Below, piece by piece: positions 9,898 through 17,597 of a stretch of DNA of 64,000 bases. A program made the translations under genes and the position numbers. Numbering within the stretch: the stretch's first letter is position 1; every line of letters begins with the position of its first letter. Source of the DNA: Bradyrhizobium cajani (GTDB lineage: Bacteria > Pseudomonadota > Alphaproteobacteria > Rhizobiales > Xanthobacteraceae); contig NZ_WQNE01000026.1 in assembly GCF_009759665.1 (NCBI RefSeq), positions 24,355-88,354 of the forward strand, read 5' to 3'. The notes beneath the pieces were generated by a model. It had not been told where the DNA came from and ran no database searches. It saw nothing but the letters and a program-made list of their open reading frames with translations.

Positions 9898-9953
9898 GTC
9901 GGCACCGGCAGATCCGCCGGTGCCATCCATTACTTGCGCGTCAATTGCACGCG

Positions 9954-10397
9954 TCAGCGTCGCGCGAAGGCGCCGCCGGTCGAGCCGCTCTCCTTGCCCA
10001 TCACCGCATCGACGCTGACAGGGCCACCGCCGGCCGCCGAGAGGTAGAGGCAGGCAAAGCAGAACAGGATCGCCGCGGTGCCGCCATTGAGCACCGGCAG
10101 GAACACCGGCGCTTCGCCCTTGAACATGTGTCCCATGAAATAGGCGAAGGCCATTTCACCCGAGAGAATGAAAGCCGAGAGGCGGGTGAACAGGCCGATC
10201 ATCAGCAGGCCGCCAATCACCAGTTCAAGCGTCCCGGCTGCGCCGTAAAGCGACATCAGTTCGACTTTCGCGAACATCGGTACAGGCGGAAACTTGAACA
10301 GCTTGGCGATGCCGTACTGGAACAGCAAGAGGCCGGTGATGAAGCGAAACAGGCTCAGGAGAACCGGTTCAAAGCGACTGAGATAGGGAAAGTTCAT
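9954..10397 (-). CDS. DoxX-family membrane protein
   Basis: A 147-residue protein with four hydrophobic segments. The start MNFPYLSRFEPVLLSLFRF at 10397 is preceded by GGAGGG about 9 nt upstream and fits the usual DoxX length; upstream in-frame codons add a non-hydrophobic stretch without support. Features typical of the family are the LLLFQYGIAKLF segment in helix 1 and GTLELVIGGLLMIGLFTR in helix 2. DoxX proteins are small inner-membrane proteins linked in some bacteria to thiol-stress and quinone-related redox functions; the exact role is unknown. It lies 219 bp downstream of the MFS gene, on the same strand. Confidence 0.85.
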   Translation of the reverse strand: MNFPYLSRFEPVLLSLFRFITGLLLFQYGIAKLFKFPPVPMFAKVELMSLYGAAGTLELVIGGLLMIGLFTRLSAFILSGEMAFAYFMGHMFKGEAPVFLPVLNGGTAAILFCFACLYLSAAGGGPVSVDAVMGKESGSTGGAFARR

Positions 10398-10616
10398 TGG
10401 TTTGTGCCCTCCATCCAATGGGCGACTTGGACCGTATTCAGTTCGGCCTCGCAAGCCACCCGGGGTCAATTCCGCGCTGACATTTTTGTCATGTGGACAA
10501 AATATCGCAGTTCGTCCCTTAACTCCGGTTGCGCCCGACTGTTTCACACGCGGTGCCGTGTGTGTCGTCCGTAATTTCCCGGTGACGCGGAGGAATGCAG
10601 GTTACGTCGGGGAGAC

Positions 10617-11876
10617 CTACTCCCGCAAGGCGGGGACAATCAGGAATGGAATCATTCCGAGGATCACGCTCGCTAGTGCGAAGACGAGCAGGAGATTGTA
10701 GCCGTGCGTGAAGTCGTGGATCAGACCGCCGCTCCATGAGCCGAACGCCGATCCCAATCCGCTGCCAATCGAGATCGTGCCGTAGATCGTGCCGACGCGC
10801 CTGCCCCTGAAGATCTTCATCGCCGTTGCCGTGATCAGCGGCCCGCGCGAGCCCATCATGCTGCCGAAGCAGACGACGAAGCCGGTGAGCAGGAGAATGT
10901 TCGGATAGTATTGCAACAGCCAGAGCAGGAAGATGCCAAGGATCGAGATCGCGTAGCTCAGGAGCACGGAGGGCCTGCGTCCGATCAGCCCGTCGAGCGC
11001 TGAGACCCCCAACATGCCGAACACCAGCACCACGCCCGAGAAGCCCCAGGCCGTCGCGGCCTGGAGCGGTGGAAAGCCGGCATCGATCAGATAGGCCACG
11101 ATCTGCGCTGCGATCGCATACATGCCGACGGCGGTGAAGAAGAAGGTCGAGAACAGCGCCCAGAAGGCGTGATGGCGTATCGCGGCCGGAAGCGTCCAAC
11201 CGTCGTCGACGAAGTCGGGGTCGGTCCTCTTCACGACATGCGGCGAGCCCGAGGCGAACAGCCGCCACGGCAGCAGCATAAGCGGCAGCAGCAGGCCCAA
11301 TACGGCGAAGCCGAAGAGCTGGTAGGTGCCGCGCCAGCCGAGATGGTCGATCAGGAGCTGCGAGGCGGGCAGCAGCGCCAGCACGCCGCCGCCCATCGCC
11401 GAATAGACAACCGCCATCGCGGTCGGCAGCCTTGGCCCGAACCAGCGGCCGAGCAGGATCGAGTTCGGCACGTTGCCGATGAAGGCGACGCCGATGCCGA
11501 CGAACAATCCGATCGAGAGCTGGAACTGCCAGAGCGCCTGCGCGTGGCCGGCAATCAGGAAGGCGGAGCCGAGCAGCAACAGGCCGAGCGCGTAGACGAT
11601 GCGCGGCCCGGAATGATCGAACAGGCGCCCGACCAGCGGCGCGGTCAGCCCGCTGACGAGCCAGGTCAGCGAATAGATCGAGACGACCTGTGCGCGGTCC
11701 CAGCCGAAGCTTACGGAGATCGGCTTGAGGAAGACGGTGAAGCTCTCGCTGAGGCCGCGGCCGAGAACTGCAAGCGTGAAACACAGTGCGAGCACGACGA
11801 GCGCGATACGCACGGCGTCTTGCGACGTGGCCGCGGCGCGTTCCCCGGTCATCTCCCTGGGCGTGTTCTGGTCCAT
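10617..11876 (-). CDS. Major facilitator superfamily transporter, oxalate/formate- or monocarboxylate-type
   Basis: A 419-residue protein with about 12 membrane segments. The early loop GWDRAQVVSIYSLTWLVSGL and the loop LVGRLFDHSGPRIV match the MFS loop 2-3 signature (GxLxDRxGxR), and the overall look is that of the oxalate:formate antiporter / monocarboxylate porter branch. It should move a small organic anion across the inner membrane; the substrate cannot be deduced. ATG at 11876 follows the tyrS 3' hairpin after only 5 bp, so it may be read through from tyrS (gap 56 bp). Confidence 0.85.
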   Translation of the reverse strand: MDQNTPREMTGERAAATSQDAVRIALVVLALCFTLAVLGRGLSESFTVFLKPISVSFGWDRAQVVSIYSLTWLVSGLTAPLVGRLFDHSGPRIVYALGLLLLGSAFLIAGHAQALWQFQLSIGLFVGIGVAFIGNVPNSILLGRWFGPRLPTAMAVVYSAMGGGVLALLPASQLLIDHLGWRGTYQLFGFAVLGLLLPLMLLPWRLFASGSPHVVKRTDPDFVDDGWTLPAAIRHHAFWALFSTFFFTAVGMYAIAAQIVAYLIDAGFPPLQAATAWGFSGVVLVFGMLGVSALDGLIGRRPSVLLSYAISILGIFLLWLLQYYPNILLLTGFVVCFGSMMGSRGPLITATAMKIFRGRRVGTIYGTISIGSGLGSAFGSWSGGLIHDFTHGYNLLLVFALASVILGMIPFLIVPALRE

Positions 11877-11881
11877 TGCCG

Positions 11882-11911
11882 GTCAGGGAGCGCGCTTCGG
11901 CGCGCCCTGAC
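11882..11911. terminator. Strong hairpin between tyrS and the MFS gene
   Basis: GTCAGGG at 11882-11888 pairs with CCCTGAC at 11905-11911, and inside it GCGCG pairs again around a TTCG loop (CGAA on the transcribed minus strand), giving a 12-bp two-part stem with a two-base bulge. There is no T-run after it in the minus direction, and it lies only 5 bp upstream of the MFS start codon, so it may be a processing or attenuation structure rather than a simple terminator. Confidence 0.6.
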
Positions 11912-11932
11912 AAGCATCAAAAGCTCATACGC

Positions 11933-13186
11933 CTATGCAGGCCTGATGAGGACGTGCTTCTTCTTGCCGAAGGACAGCTTGATGACGCCTTCCGGCGTCA
12001 GATGGCCCGTGGACAACGCCATCTTCTCGTCGTTGACGGGCTCGTCGTTGACGCGCAGGCCGCCGCCCTTGATCTGGCGTCGCGCCTCGCCGTTGGAGGC
12101 AACGAGGCCCGCCTTGACGAAGGCATTGAGCACGCCGAGACCGGCGTCCAGCTCGCCGCGCGGAATTTCGATCGTCGGCAGGCTTTCGGCCAGCGCGCCT
12201 TCCTCGAAGGTGCGGCGCGCGGTTTCTGCGGCTTCGTTCGCGGCGTCGCGGCCATGCAGCAGCGCGGTCGCCTCGGTGGCGAGCACCTTCTTGGCCTCGT
12301 TGATCTCCGAGCCACCGAGCGCCTCGAGCTTCTTGATCTCGTTCATCGGCAGCGTCGTGAACAGCTTCAGGAACTTGCCGACGTCCGCGTCCTCGGTGTT
12401 GCGCCAGTACTGCCAGAAATCATACGGCGAGAACTGGTCGGCGTTGAGCCAGACCGCGCCTTGCGCGGTCTTGCCCATCTTGGCGCCCGAGGCCGTCGTC
12501 AGCAGCGGCGTCGTCAGCGCGAACAGCTGGTGCGTGCCCATGCGGCGGCCGAGATCGACCCCCATGATGATGTTGCCCCACTGGTCGGAGCCGCCCATCT
12601 GCAAGCGGCAGCCGGTGCGCTTGGCGAGCTCGACGAAGTCGTAGGCCTGGCAGACCATGTAGTTGAACTCGATGAAGCTCATCTCCTGCTCGCGTTCGAG
12701 GCGGAGGCGCACGGAGTCCATGCTCAGCATGCGGTTGACCGAGAAGTGCCGGCCGACGTCGCGCAGCATCTCGATCCAGTTCAGCTTGGTCAGCCACTCC
12801 GCATTGTCGAGCATCACGGCGTCGCTCTTGCCCTCGCCATAGCGGAGCACCTTCGCGAACACGCCGCGGATCGAGGCCTTGTTGGCCTCGATCTCGGCGA
12901 CGGTGCGCATCGCGCGCGTCTCGTCCTTGCCGGAAGGATCGCCCACCATGGTGGTGCCGCCGCCCATCAGCGTGATCGGCTTGTTGCCGGACTGCTGGAG
13001 CCAGTGCAGCATCATCATGGTCAGGTAGTTGCCGATATGCAGCGAGGGGGCGGTGCAATCGTAGCCGACATAGGCGGTCGCCTCGCCCTTGGCGGCGAGC
13101 GCATCCAGCCCCTCGAAATCGGAGCACTGGTGGATGAATCCACGTTCCTGCAGGGTATTGAGGAAATCCGATTTAAATGCAGTCAT
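11933..13186 (-). CDS. tyrS: Tyrosyl-tRNA synthetase
   Basis: Charges tRNA-Tyr with tyrosine in the cytoplasm. The 417-residue class I synthetase shows the HIGH-type motif HIGN at about residues 50-53, the tyrosine pocket stretch GGSDQWGNI at about 198-206, the KMSKS-type loop KMGKT at about 236-240, and a C-terminal S4 RNA-binding domain (about 350-417, [17 protein letters not shown]). Length matches the bacterial TyrRS family. It is divergent from anmK across a 167-bp gap, the usual arrangement in this group of bacteria. Confidence 0.98.
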   Translation of the reverse strand: MTAFKSDFLNTLQERGFIHQCSDFEGLDALAAKGEATAYVGYDCTAPSLHIGNYLTMMMLHWLQQSGNKPITLMGGGTTMVGDPSGKDETRAMRTVAEIEANKASIRGVFAKVLRYGEGKSDAVMLDNAEWLTKLNWIEMLRDVGRHFSVNRMLSMDSVRLRLEREQEMSFIEFNYMVCQAYDFVELAKRTGCRLQMGGSDQWGNIIMGVDLGRRMGTHQLFALTTPLLTTASGAKMGKTAQGAVWLNADQFSPYDFWQYWRNTEDADVGKFLKLFTTLPMNEIKKLEALGGSEINEAKKVLATEATALLHGRDAANEAAETARRTFEEGALAESLPTIEIPRGELDAGLGVLNAFVKAGLVASNGEARRQIKGGGLRVNDEPVNDEKMALSTGHLTPEGVIKLSFGKKKHVLIRPA

Positions 13187-13353
13187 CTGTCGGCGAGCCT
13201 GACAATTCTTGGTTTACTGTTTTGGGGGCAATTTAAGAGTCTTGCGTGGGAACCCGGTTGCCGCCCGCCACTTTTGGCGCTGTGGCATTATAAGATGTGT
13301 CCCTCTGGCACAAGATCGGCATGCCAGGGCGGGTCTGTTGAGGACGCTGATCC

Positions 13354-14457
13354 ATGATGTTGACGGCACTCGGTTTGATGAGCGGCACCTCGCTGGACGG
13401 GGTCGATGTCGCGCTGATCGAAACCGATGGGAGGCAGGTGAAAGCGTTCGGACCCTCCGGCTACCGGCCCTATAGCCCGGCCGAGCGCAATCTGCTGCGC
13501 CAGGCGCTCTCCGAGGCGGTGCATTTGCAGCAACGCGATGCCCGGCCAGGCGTTCTGGCCGAGGCCGAGCGCGCTGTGACGCGGGCCCATGCCGAGGCGG
13601 TGGCCGCCTTCGTTGCCCAGAACCGGATGAAGCCGGAGGACATCGACATCGTCGGCTTCCACGGCCAGACCGTGCTGCACCGGCCCGAAAAGCGCCTGAC
13701 AGTGCAGATCGGCGATGCGCCGGCGCTGGCCAAGGCCATCCATATTCCGGTGATGTATGATTTCCGCACCGCCGACGTCGAGGCCGGCGGGCAGGGCGCG
13801 CCCTTCGTGCCGGTCTACCACCGCGCGCTCGCCAACTCGCTGGAGCGCGAGGGGCCGATCGTCGTGGTCAATATCGGCGGCGTCTCCAACATCACCTATA
13901 TCGACGGCAACGATACGCTGATCGCCTGCGACACCGGGCCCGGCAACGCGCTGCTCGACGATTTCATGTACCGCACCATGAACCAGGCGTTCGATGCGGA
14001 AGGAAAGTTCGCCGCCCTCGGCAAGGCGGACGAAGCCTGGATCGTGCGGGCGCTGGAGCTGCCGTTCTTCGCAGCTCCGCCGCCAAAGTCGCTCGACCGC
14101 AACGACTTTGCCGCGCTCAGGCTCGGCGAGGTGCCGCCGGCCGACGGCGCCGCGACGCTGACTGCCTTTACCGCCGCCGCGATCGCCCGCATCATTCCGC
14201 TGCTGCCGCGGCGGCCGCGGAGCTGGATCGTCTGCGGCGGCGGCGCCCGCAATCTCACCATGCTGCGGATGCTGCGGGAGCGGGTGGGATCGGCCACCGT
14301 CGAGGCCGCCGAGACGCTCGGCTGGGCCTCGGACGCCATCGAGGCGCAGGCCTTCGGCTTCCTCGCCGCCCGCGGGCTAAAGGGCCTGCCGCTGTCCTAT
14401 CCAGCGACCACCGGCGTGCCGATGCCGATGACGGGCGGGGTGATGGCCCGGCCCTGA
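13354..14457 (+). CDS. anmK: Anhydro-N-acetylmuramic acid kinase
   Basis: Phosphorylates and opens 1,6-anhydro-MurNAc to MurNAc-6-phosphate during peptidoglycan recycling. The 367-residue protein begins with the family signature LGLMSGTSLDGVDVAL (nucleotide-binding loop), contains GFHGQTVLHRP, VVNIGGVSNITY and CDTGPGNALLDDF, and ends with the second nucleotide motif VCGGGARN. TGAGGA lies about 10 nt before the ATG at 13354; a second ATG follows at 13357, so the start is uncertain by one codon. Divergent from tyrS. Confidence 0.97.
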   Translation: MMLTALGLMSGTSLDGVDVALIETDGRQVKAFGPSGYRPYSPAERNLLRQALSEAVHLQQRDARPGVLAEAERAVTRAHAEAVAAFVAQNRMKPEDIDIVGFHGQTVLHRPEKRLTVQIGDAPALAKAIHIPVMYDFRTADVEAGGQGAPFVPVYHRALANSLEREGPIVVVNIGGVSNITYIDGNDTLIACDTGPGNALLDDFMYRTMNQAFDAEGKFAALGKADEAWIVRALELPFFAAPPPKSLDRNDFAALRLGEVPPADGAATLTAFTAAAIARIIPLLPRRPRSWIVCGGGARNLTMLRMLRERVGSATVEAAETLGWASDAIEAQAFGFLAARGLKGLPLSYPATTGVPMPMTGGVMARP

Positions 14458-14486
14458 GGCCGCGGGTTCATGCAGAAGCATTGACC

Positions 14487-14529
14487 TTGACAGGTAAATG
14501 CAAGTGCATCTATATTGATGCAGTTGCAT
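14487..14529 (+). promoter_or_regulatory. Consensus promoter with 32-bp palindromic operator centred on the -10 box (GST/SMR operon)
   Basis: TTGACA at 14487-14492 and TATATT at 14511-14516 are separated by 18 bp and form a near-consensus sigma-70 promoter, rare in this GC-rich window. A 32-bp inverted repeat runs from 14498 to 14529 with half-sites of the form ATGCAASTGCATCWAT matching at 14 of 16 positions; its centre (14513.5) coincides with the centre of the -10 box. A dimeric repressor bound here would block RNA polymerase. No regulator gene is adjacent, so the protein must be encoded elsewhere. Seen directly; the repression model is inference. Confidence 0.8.
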
Positions 14530-14550
14530 CTAACTGTCGGGATCCTCGCC

Positions 14551-15228
14551 ATGACCGCTACGCTCAAACTGATCAGCCACAAGCTTTGCCCGTATGTGCA
14601 GCGCGCGGTGATCGCGCTCAAGGAGAAGGGCGTCCCGTTCGAACGGATCGACATCGATCTCGCCGACAAGCCCGACTGGTTTCTAAAATTGTCGCCGCTC
14701 GGCAAGGTGCCGGTGCTGGTGGTGACGACCGACAAGGGTGAGGTCGCGCTGTTCGAGAGCAACGTGATCTGCGAGTACATCGAGGAGACGCAAGCCGGCG
14801 CGAAGCTGCATCCGGCGGATGCCTTGAAGCGGGCCGAGCACCGCGCCTGGATGGAGTTCGGTTCGGCGATTCTCGGCGATCTCTGGGGCCTGGAGACCAC
14901 GACCGATCCGGCGACCTTTGAAAGCAAGCGCCAGGCGGTTGCGTCAAAGTTCGCGCGTGTGGAAGCGGCGCTCGGGGCAGGGCCCTATTTCGCAGGCGAA
15001 GCATTCAGCCTAGTCGATGCGGTGTTCGCGCCGGTCTTCCGCTATTTCGACCTATTCGACGAGCTGACCGATCACGGCATCTTCCGCGATGTGCCGAAGG
15101 TCCGCGCCTGGCGCGCTGAGCTTGCAAAACGGCCGAGCGTACGCACTGCGGTCGGCGCGGACTATCCGCAATTGCTGCGCGCCTTCCTCGTGCGCCACGA
15201 CGCGCATCTGCTCAAGCTCGCGGCCTGA
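14551..15228 (+). CDS. Glutathione S-transferase family protein
   Basis: A 225-residue two-domain GST: thioredoxin-like N-domain with LISHKLCPYVQRA (Cys at about residue 13, as in omega and dehydroascorbate-reductase-like GSTs rather than a Ser/Tyr enzyme), the glutathione-binding segment LGKVPVLV and the ESNVICEYIEE motif at about 65-80, then an all-helical C-domain with FSLVDAVFAPVFRYFD. Likely reduces mixed disulfides or conjugates electrophiles. Start chosen at 14551 because the upstream in-frame ATG (14515) lies inside the -10 box of the promoter and would precede the transcription start. Followed after 10 bp by the SMR gene, so probably one operon for detoxification and export. Confidence 0.9.
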   Translation: MTATLKLISHKLCPYVQRAVIALKEKGVPFERIDIDLADKPDWFLKLSPLGKVPVLVVTTDKGEVALFESNVICEYIEETQAGAKLHPADALKRAEHRAWMEFGSAILGDLWGLETTTDPATFESKRQAVASKFARVEAALGAGPYFAGEAFSLVDAVFAPVFRYFDLFDELTDHGIFRDVPKVRAWRAELAKRPSVRTAVGADYPQLLRAFLVRHDAHLLKLAA

Positions 15229-15238
15229 GTTCACGTCC

Positions 15239-15562
15239 ATGTCGCAATCCATGGCCTGGCTGATGCTGGCAATCGCCGGCGCACTCGATGTCGGCTGGGC
15301 GATCTCGATGAAATATGCGGAAGGCTACACGCGGGCGGGCTGGAGCATCGCTTCGCTCGTGCTGCTCGCGGCCTTCGTCTTCCTGCTCGGGCGTGCCTTG
15401 AAAGTGCTCGAGGTCGGCGTCGCCTATTCGGTGTGGACCGGAATTGGTGCCGCCGGCACGTTCCTGATGGGCGTCGTGCTGTTCGGCGAGTCCCTGAGCG
15501 CGATGAAGCTTGCGGGCATCGCGCTCGTCTTGATGGGAATCGTCGCGCTCAAGATGGCTTAG
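15239..15562 (+). CDS. Small multidrug resistance (SMR) transporter, Gdx/SugE-like, with Asp at the conserved Glu
   Basis: A 107-residue protein with four membrane helices. It aligns with E. coli Gdx/SugE (guanidinium exporter): IAGALDVGWAISMKYAEGYTR against the [21 protein letters not shown] type, and VAYSVWTGIGAAGTFLMG in helix 3. SMR proteins work as dual-topology dimers and exchange protons for cationic substrate through a membrane-embedded Glu in helix 1. Here that position (residue 17) is Asp. Whether the protein still transports is unknown; the rest of the helix looks intact. Second gene of the GST operon behind the palindromic promoter. Confidence 0.93.
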   Translation: MSQSMAWLMLAIAGALDVGWAISMKYAEGYTRAGWSIASLVLLAAFVFLLGRALKVLEVGVAYSVWTGIGAAGTFLMGVVLFGESLSAMKLAGIALVLMGIVALKMA

Positions 15563-15571
15563 GCGCAGGCC

Positions 15572-16219
15572 TTAGCGGACGTTCGCCAGCCGCATGTCGA
15601 GATAGGCCGTGATGGTTTCCATCAGCGGCTCGAGCTTGGCGTCGAAGAAGTGGTTGGCGCCGGGGATGATCTGCTGGTCGATCACGATGCCCTTTTGCGT
15701 CTTCAGCTTCTCGACCAGCGTGTTGACGTCCTTGGGCGGCACCACCGCGTCCTTCTCGCCGTGCACGATCAGCCCTGAGGACGGGCAGGGCGCGAGGAAC
15801 GAGAAGTCATAGAGATTGGCGGGCGGCGCGATCGAAATAAAACCTTCGACCTCGGGACGGCGCATCAGCAGCTGCATGCCGATCCAGGCTCCGAAGGAGA
15901 AGCCGGCGACCCAGCAGGCGCGCGCTTCGGGATTGATGGTCTGCGCCCAGTCGAGCGCGGCCGCCGCATCCGACAATTCGCCGGTGCCGTGGTCGAACGA
16001 GCCCTGGCTGCGGCCGACGCCACGGAAGTTGAAGCGCAGCACCGAGAAGCCGCGATGCGCGAAGGCGTAGTAGCACTGATACACGATCTGATGATTCATC
16101 GTGCCGTGGAACTGCGGATGCGGATGCAGAATCATCGCGATCGGCGCGTTCTTCTGCTTGGCCGGGTGGTAGCGGCCTTCGAGACGGCCGGCGGGGCCGG
16201 CGAAAATGACTTCAGGCAT
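15572..16219 (-). CDS. Alpha/beta hydrolase (serine esterase/dienelactone-hydrolase-like)
   Basis: A 215-residue cytoplasmic hydrolase. Visible: oxyanion-region HPHPQFHGTM near residue 32, nucleophile elbow GFSFG with Ser at about 108, acid EKDAVVPP at about 170, and His in GANHFFDAK at about 197. It matches a compact conserved bacterial family annotated as alpha/beta hydrolase or KANL3/Tex30-like; substrate unknown. Start MPEVIFAGPAGRLEGRY at 16219 has AGGGA upstream; the frame continues upstream without similarity. Convergent with the SMR gene (9-bp gap). Confidence 0.9.
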   Translation of the reverse strand: MPEVIFAGPAGRLEGRYHPAKQKNAPIAMILHPHPQFHGTMNHQIVYQCYYAFAHRGFSVLRFNFRGVGRSQGSFDHGTGELSDAAAALDWAQTINPEARACWVAGFSFGAWIGMQLLMRRPEVEGFISIAPPANLYDFSFLAPCPSSGLIVHGEKDAVVPPKDVNTLVEKLKTQKGIVIDQQIIPGANHFFDAKLEPLMETITAYLDMRLANVR

Positions 16220-16596
16220 GATGGTCCCTGATTGAGTCCCTTGAAGGTGATTCCTGAGCAATCAACCGATCACGCCTCCATCGGCCGTTCCGCCGACGAA
16301 AGCACAATGAAGGGTAGAGGGGCGCGCCCTCGGATGATGCGCGAGTGGCGCGCGGGTGAACTGACGCGCGCCTTCTAACACGAGGCGAGGGTCAAAAAGC
16401 AAGCATCTTGAACATCTCTCAATGTGGTCAAGACGTTAGCTGGTCATCGCGGCGTCATGGATGACTCCTCGCCATCGGCCTGCCGCCGTCACGATCGAGC
16501 GAGACCGATCGCGAGAGCCTGCCTTGAGTTTGCGCGCCACGGTCAAGCGATTGGAAACACGGTGATTTATCGCTTGCTGGCGATTCCCGATCCGCT
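16220..16596. other. Intergenic region, 377 bp
   Basis: Lies upstream of the hydrolase and downstream of the LytTR gene, both on the minus strand, so it should hold the hydrolase promoter. One imperfect inverted repeat is visible at 16407-16432 (CTTGAACAT / ATGTGGTCAAG). A plus-strand open frame at 16424-16645 has no family look and overlaps the LytTR gene; not called. Confidence 0.4.
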
Positions 16597-17559
16597 TCAG
16601 GTCGAGGCATTATCGCTGCTGAGCGAGGCGACCGCCGGCCGGTAGCGACGGCTGCCCTGAAGCGTCTGCCCGTTGTCGAAGGTGAGCTCGAAATCGCCCG
16701 ATGGCTTGAGATCGACCCCGCTGACCCGGCCGAGATTGGCAAGTCTGGTCCGGTGGATGCGAACGATGCCAAAGCGAGCAAGCTCGCCTTCGGCCACGGC
16801 CAGCGTACCGCGGATCAAGTGTTGGGCGCCGTCAGCGAGACTGTACTCGATGTAGTTGCCGGCGGAGGCGACCCAAAGGATCTCGCGCGGGGCGACCCGA
16901 ATGCGGCTTGCGCCGTCCCGCAGCCAGATCAGGTCGGGAGGCGGAGACTGTCGCGGGGCGGCCGGCCCGGAGGGGGCGGCCATTGCAACCTTCTTCAGTT
17001 CGCGGCGGCTTTCGAGCAGCCACAGCGTGCCGCCGATCAGGAGGACGGCCACGCAATCCTTGCGAAACTCATACAGGACGGTCGCAAGCGAGAAGTGGAA
17101 GTCGTAGGTGCCTCCGGCGAGCCAAAGCGCGAGTTTCCGGATCCAGACCATGCCGGTGATGTGGAGAGCCGAGAAGCTGACCAGGGCGACCACTCCGATT
17201 CCGGCCCGTCTGGCGAGACCCGAGGCACGGCGCATGCGCCGGACGGCGAGCACGAGGATCGGCAGCAGCAGCAGAATGGTGGCGATGCTGGACATTTCCC
17301 AGAACAGGCGCCGGCTGACGTCGTAACTGTCGCCGCGCCAGGCAGCATCCTGTGCGCCGGAGAGCGCGTTCACGATTCCGATCGCCACCGAGACCGCTGC
17401 GATGGCGCCGAGCATTGTCCAGTCGCCGCCACCGCTGGCCCCGAAAAGTCGACCGCTCGTCCCAGAGGCCTGCGGCTCGTCCCGAGCGCTGCGGTCCCCA
17501 TCCCAAGGCGGCTCGACGCGCTCCGTCCGTGGTGCATTTTCGGTGTCAGCCATGGCCAA
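16597..17559 (-). CDS. Membrane-anchored LytTR transcriptional regulator
   Basis: A 320-residue protein with an acidic, disordered N-terminus, four membrane segments between about residues 47 and 185, and a C-terminal LytTR DNA-binding domain (about 215-310: IRVAPREILWVASAGNYIEYSL, IRIHRTRLANLGRV, SRRYRPAV). This is a membrane-bound one-piece regulator, not a response regulator: no receiver domain is present. Its start is only 38 bp from the divergent acyltransferase gene, so the two promoters must overlap and the regulator probably controls that gene and itself. A Met two codons downstream (17553) is an alternative start. The sensed signal is unknown. Confidence 0.9.
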   Translation of the reverse strand: MAMADTENAPRTERVEPPWDGDRSARDEPQASGTSGRLFGASGGGDWTMLGAIAAVSVAIGIVNALSGAQDAAWRGDSYDVSRRLFWEMSSIATILLLLPILVLAVRRMRRASGLARRAGIGVVALVSFSALHITGMVWIRKLALWLAGGTYDFHFSLATVLYEFRKDCVAVLLIGGTLWLLESRRELKKVAMAAPSGPAAPRQSPPPDLIWLRDGASRIRVAPREILWVASAGNYIEYSLADGAQHLIRGTLAVAEGELARFGIVRIHRTRLANLGRVSGVDLKPSGDFELTFDNGQTLQGSRRYRPAVASLSSDNAST

Positions 17560-17597
17560 AGAACCGTGCTTGGCGTCCCGTCAAGGAGCAGAAAACC

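Noticed and set aside
14515-14550. Earlier ATG for the GST gene
   Set aside because: Lies inside the -10 hexamer and upstream of the predicted transcript start.
16424-16645. 73-codon plus-strand frame in the gap before the LytTR gene
   Set aside because: No ribosome site, no family resemblance, overlaps the 3' end of the LytTR gene.
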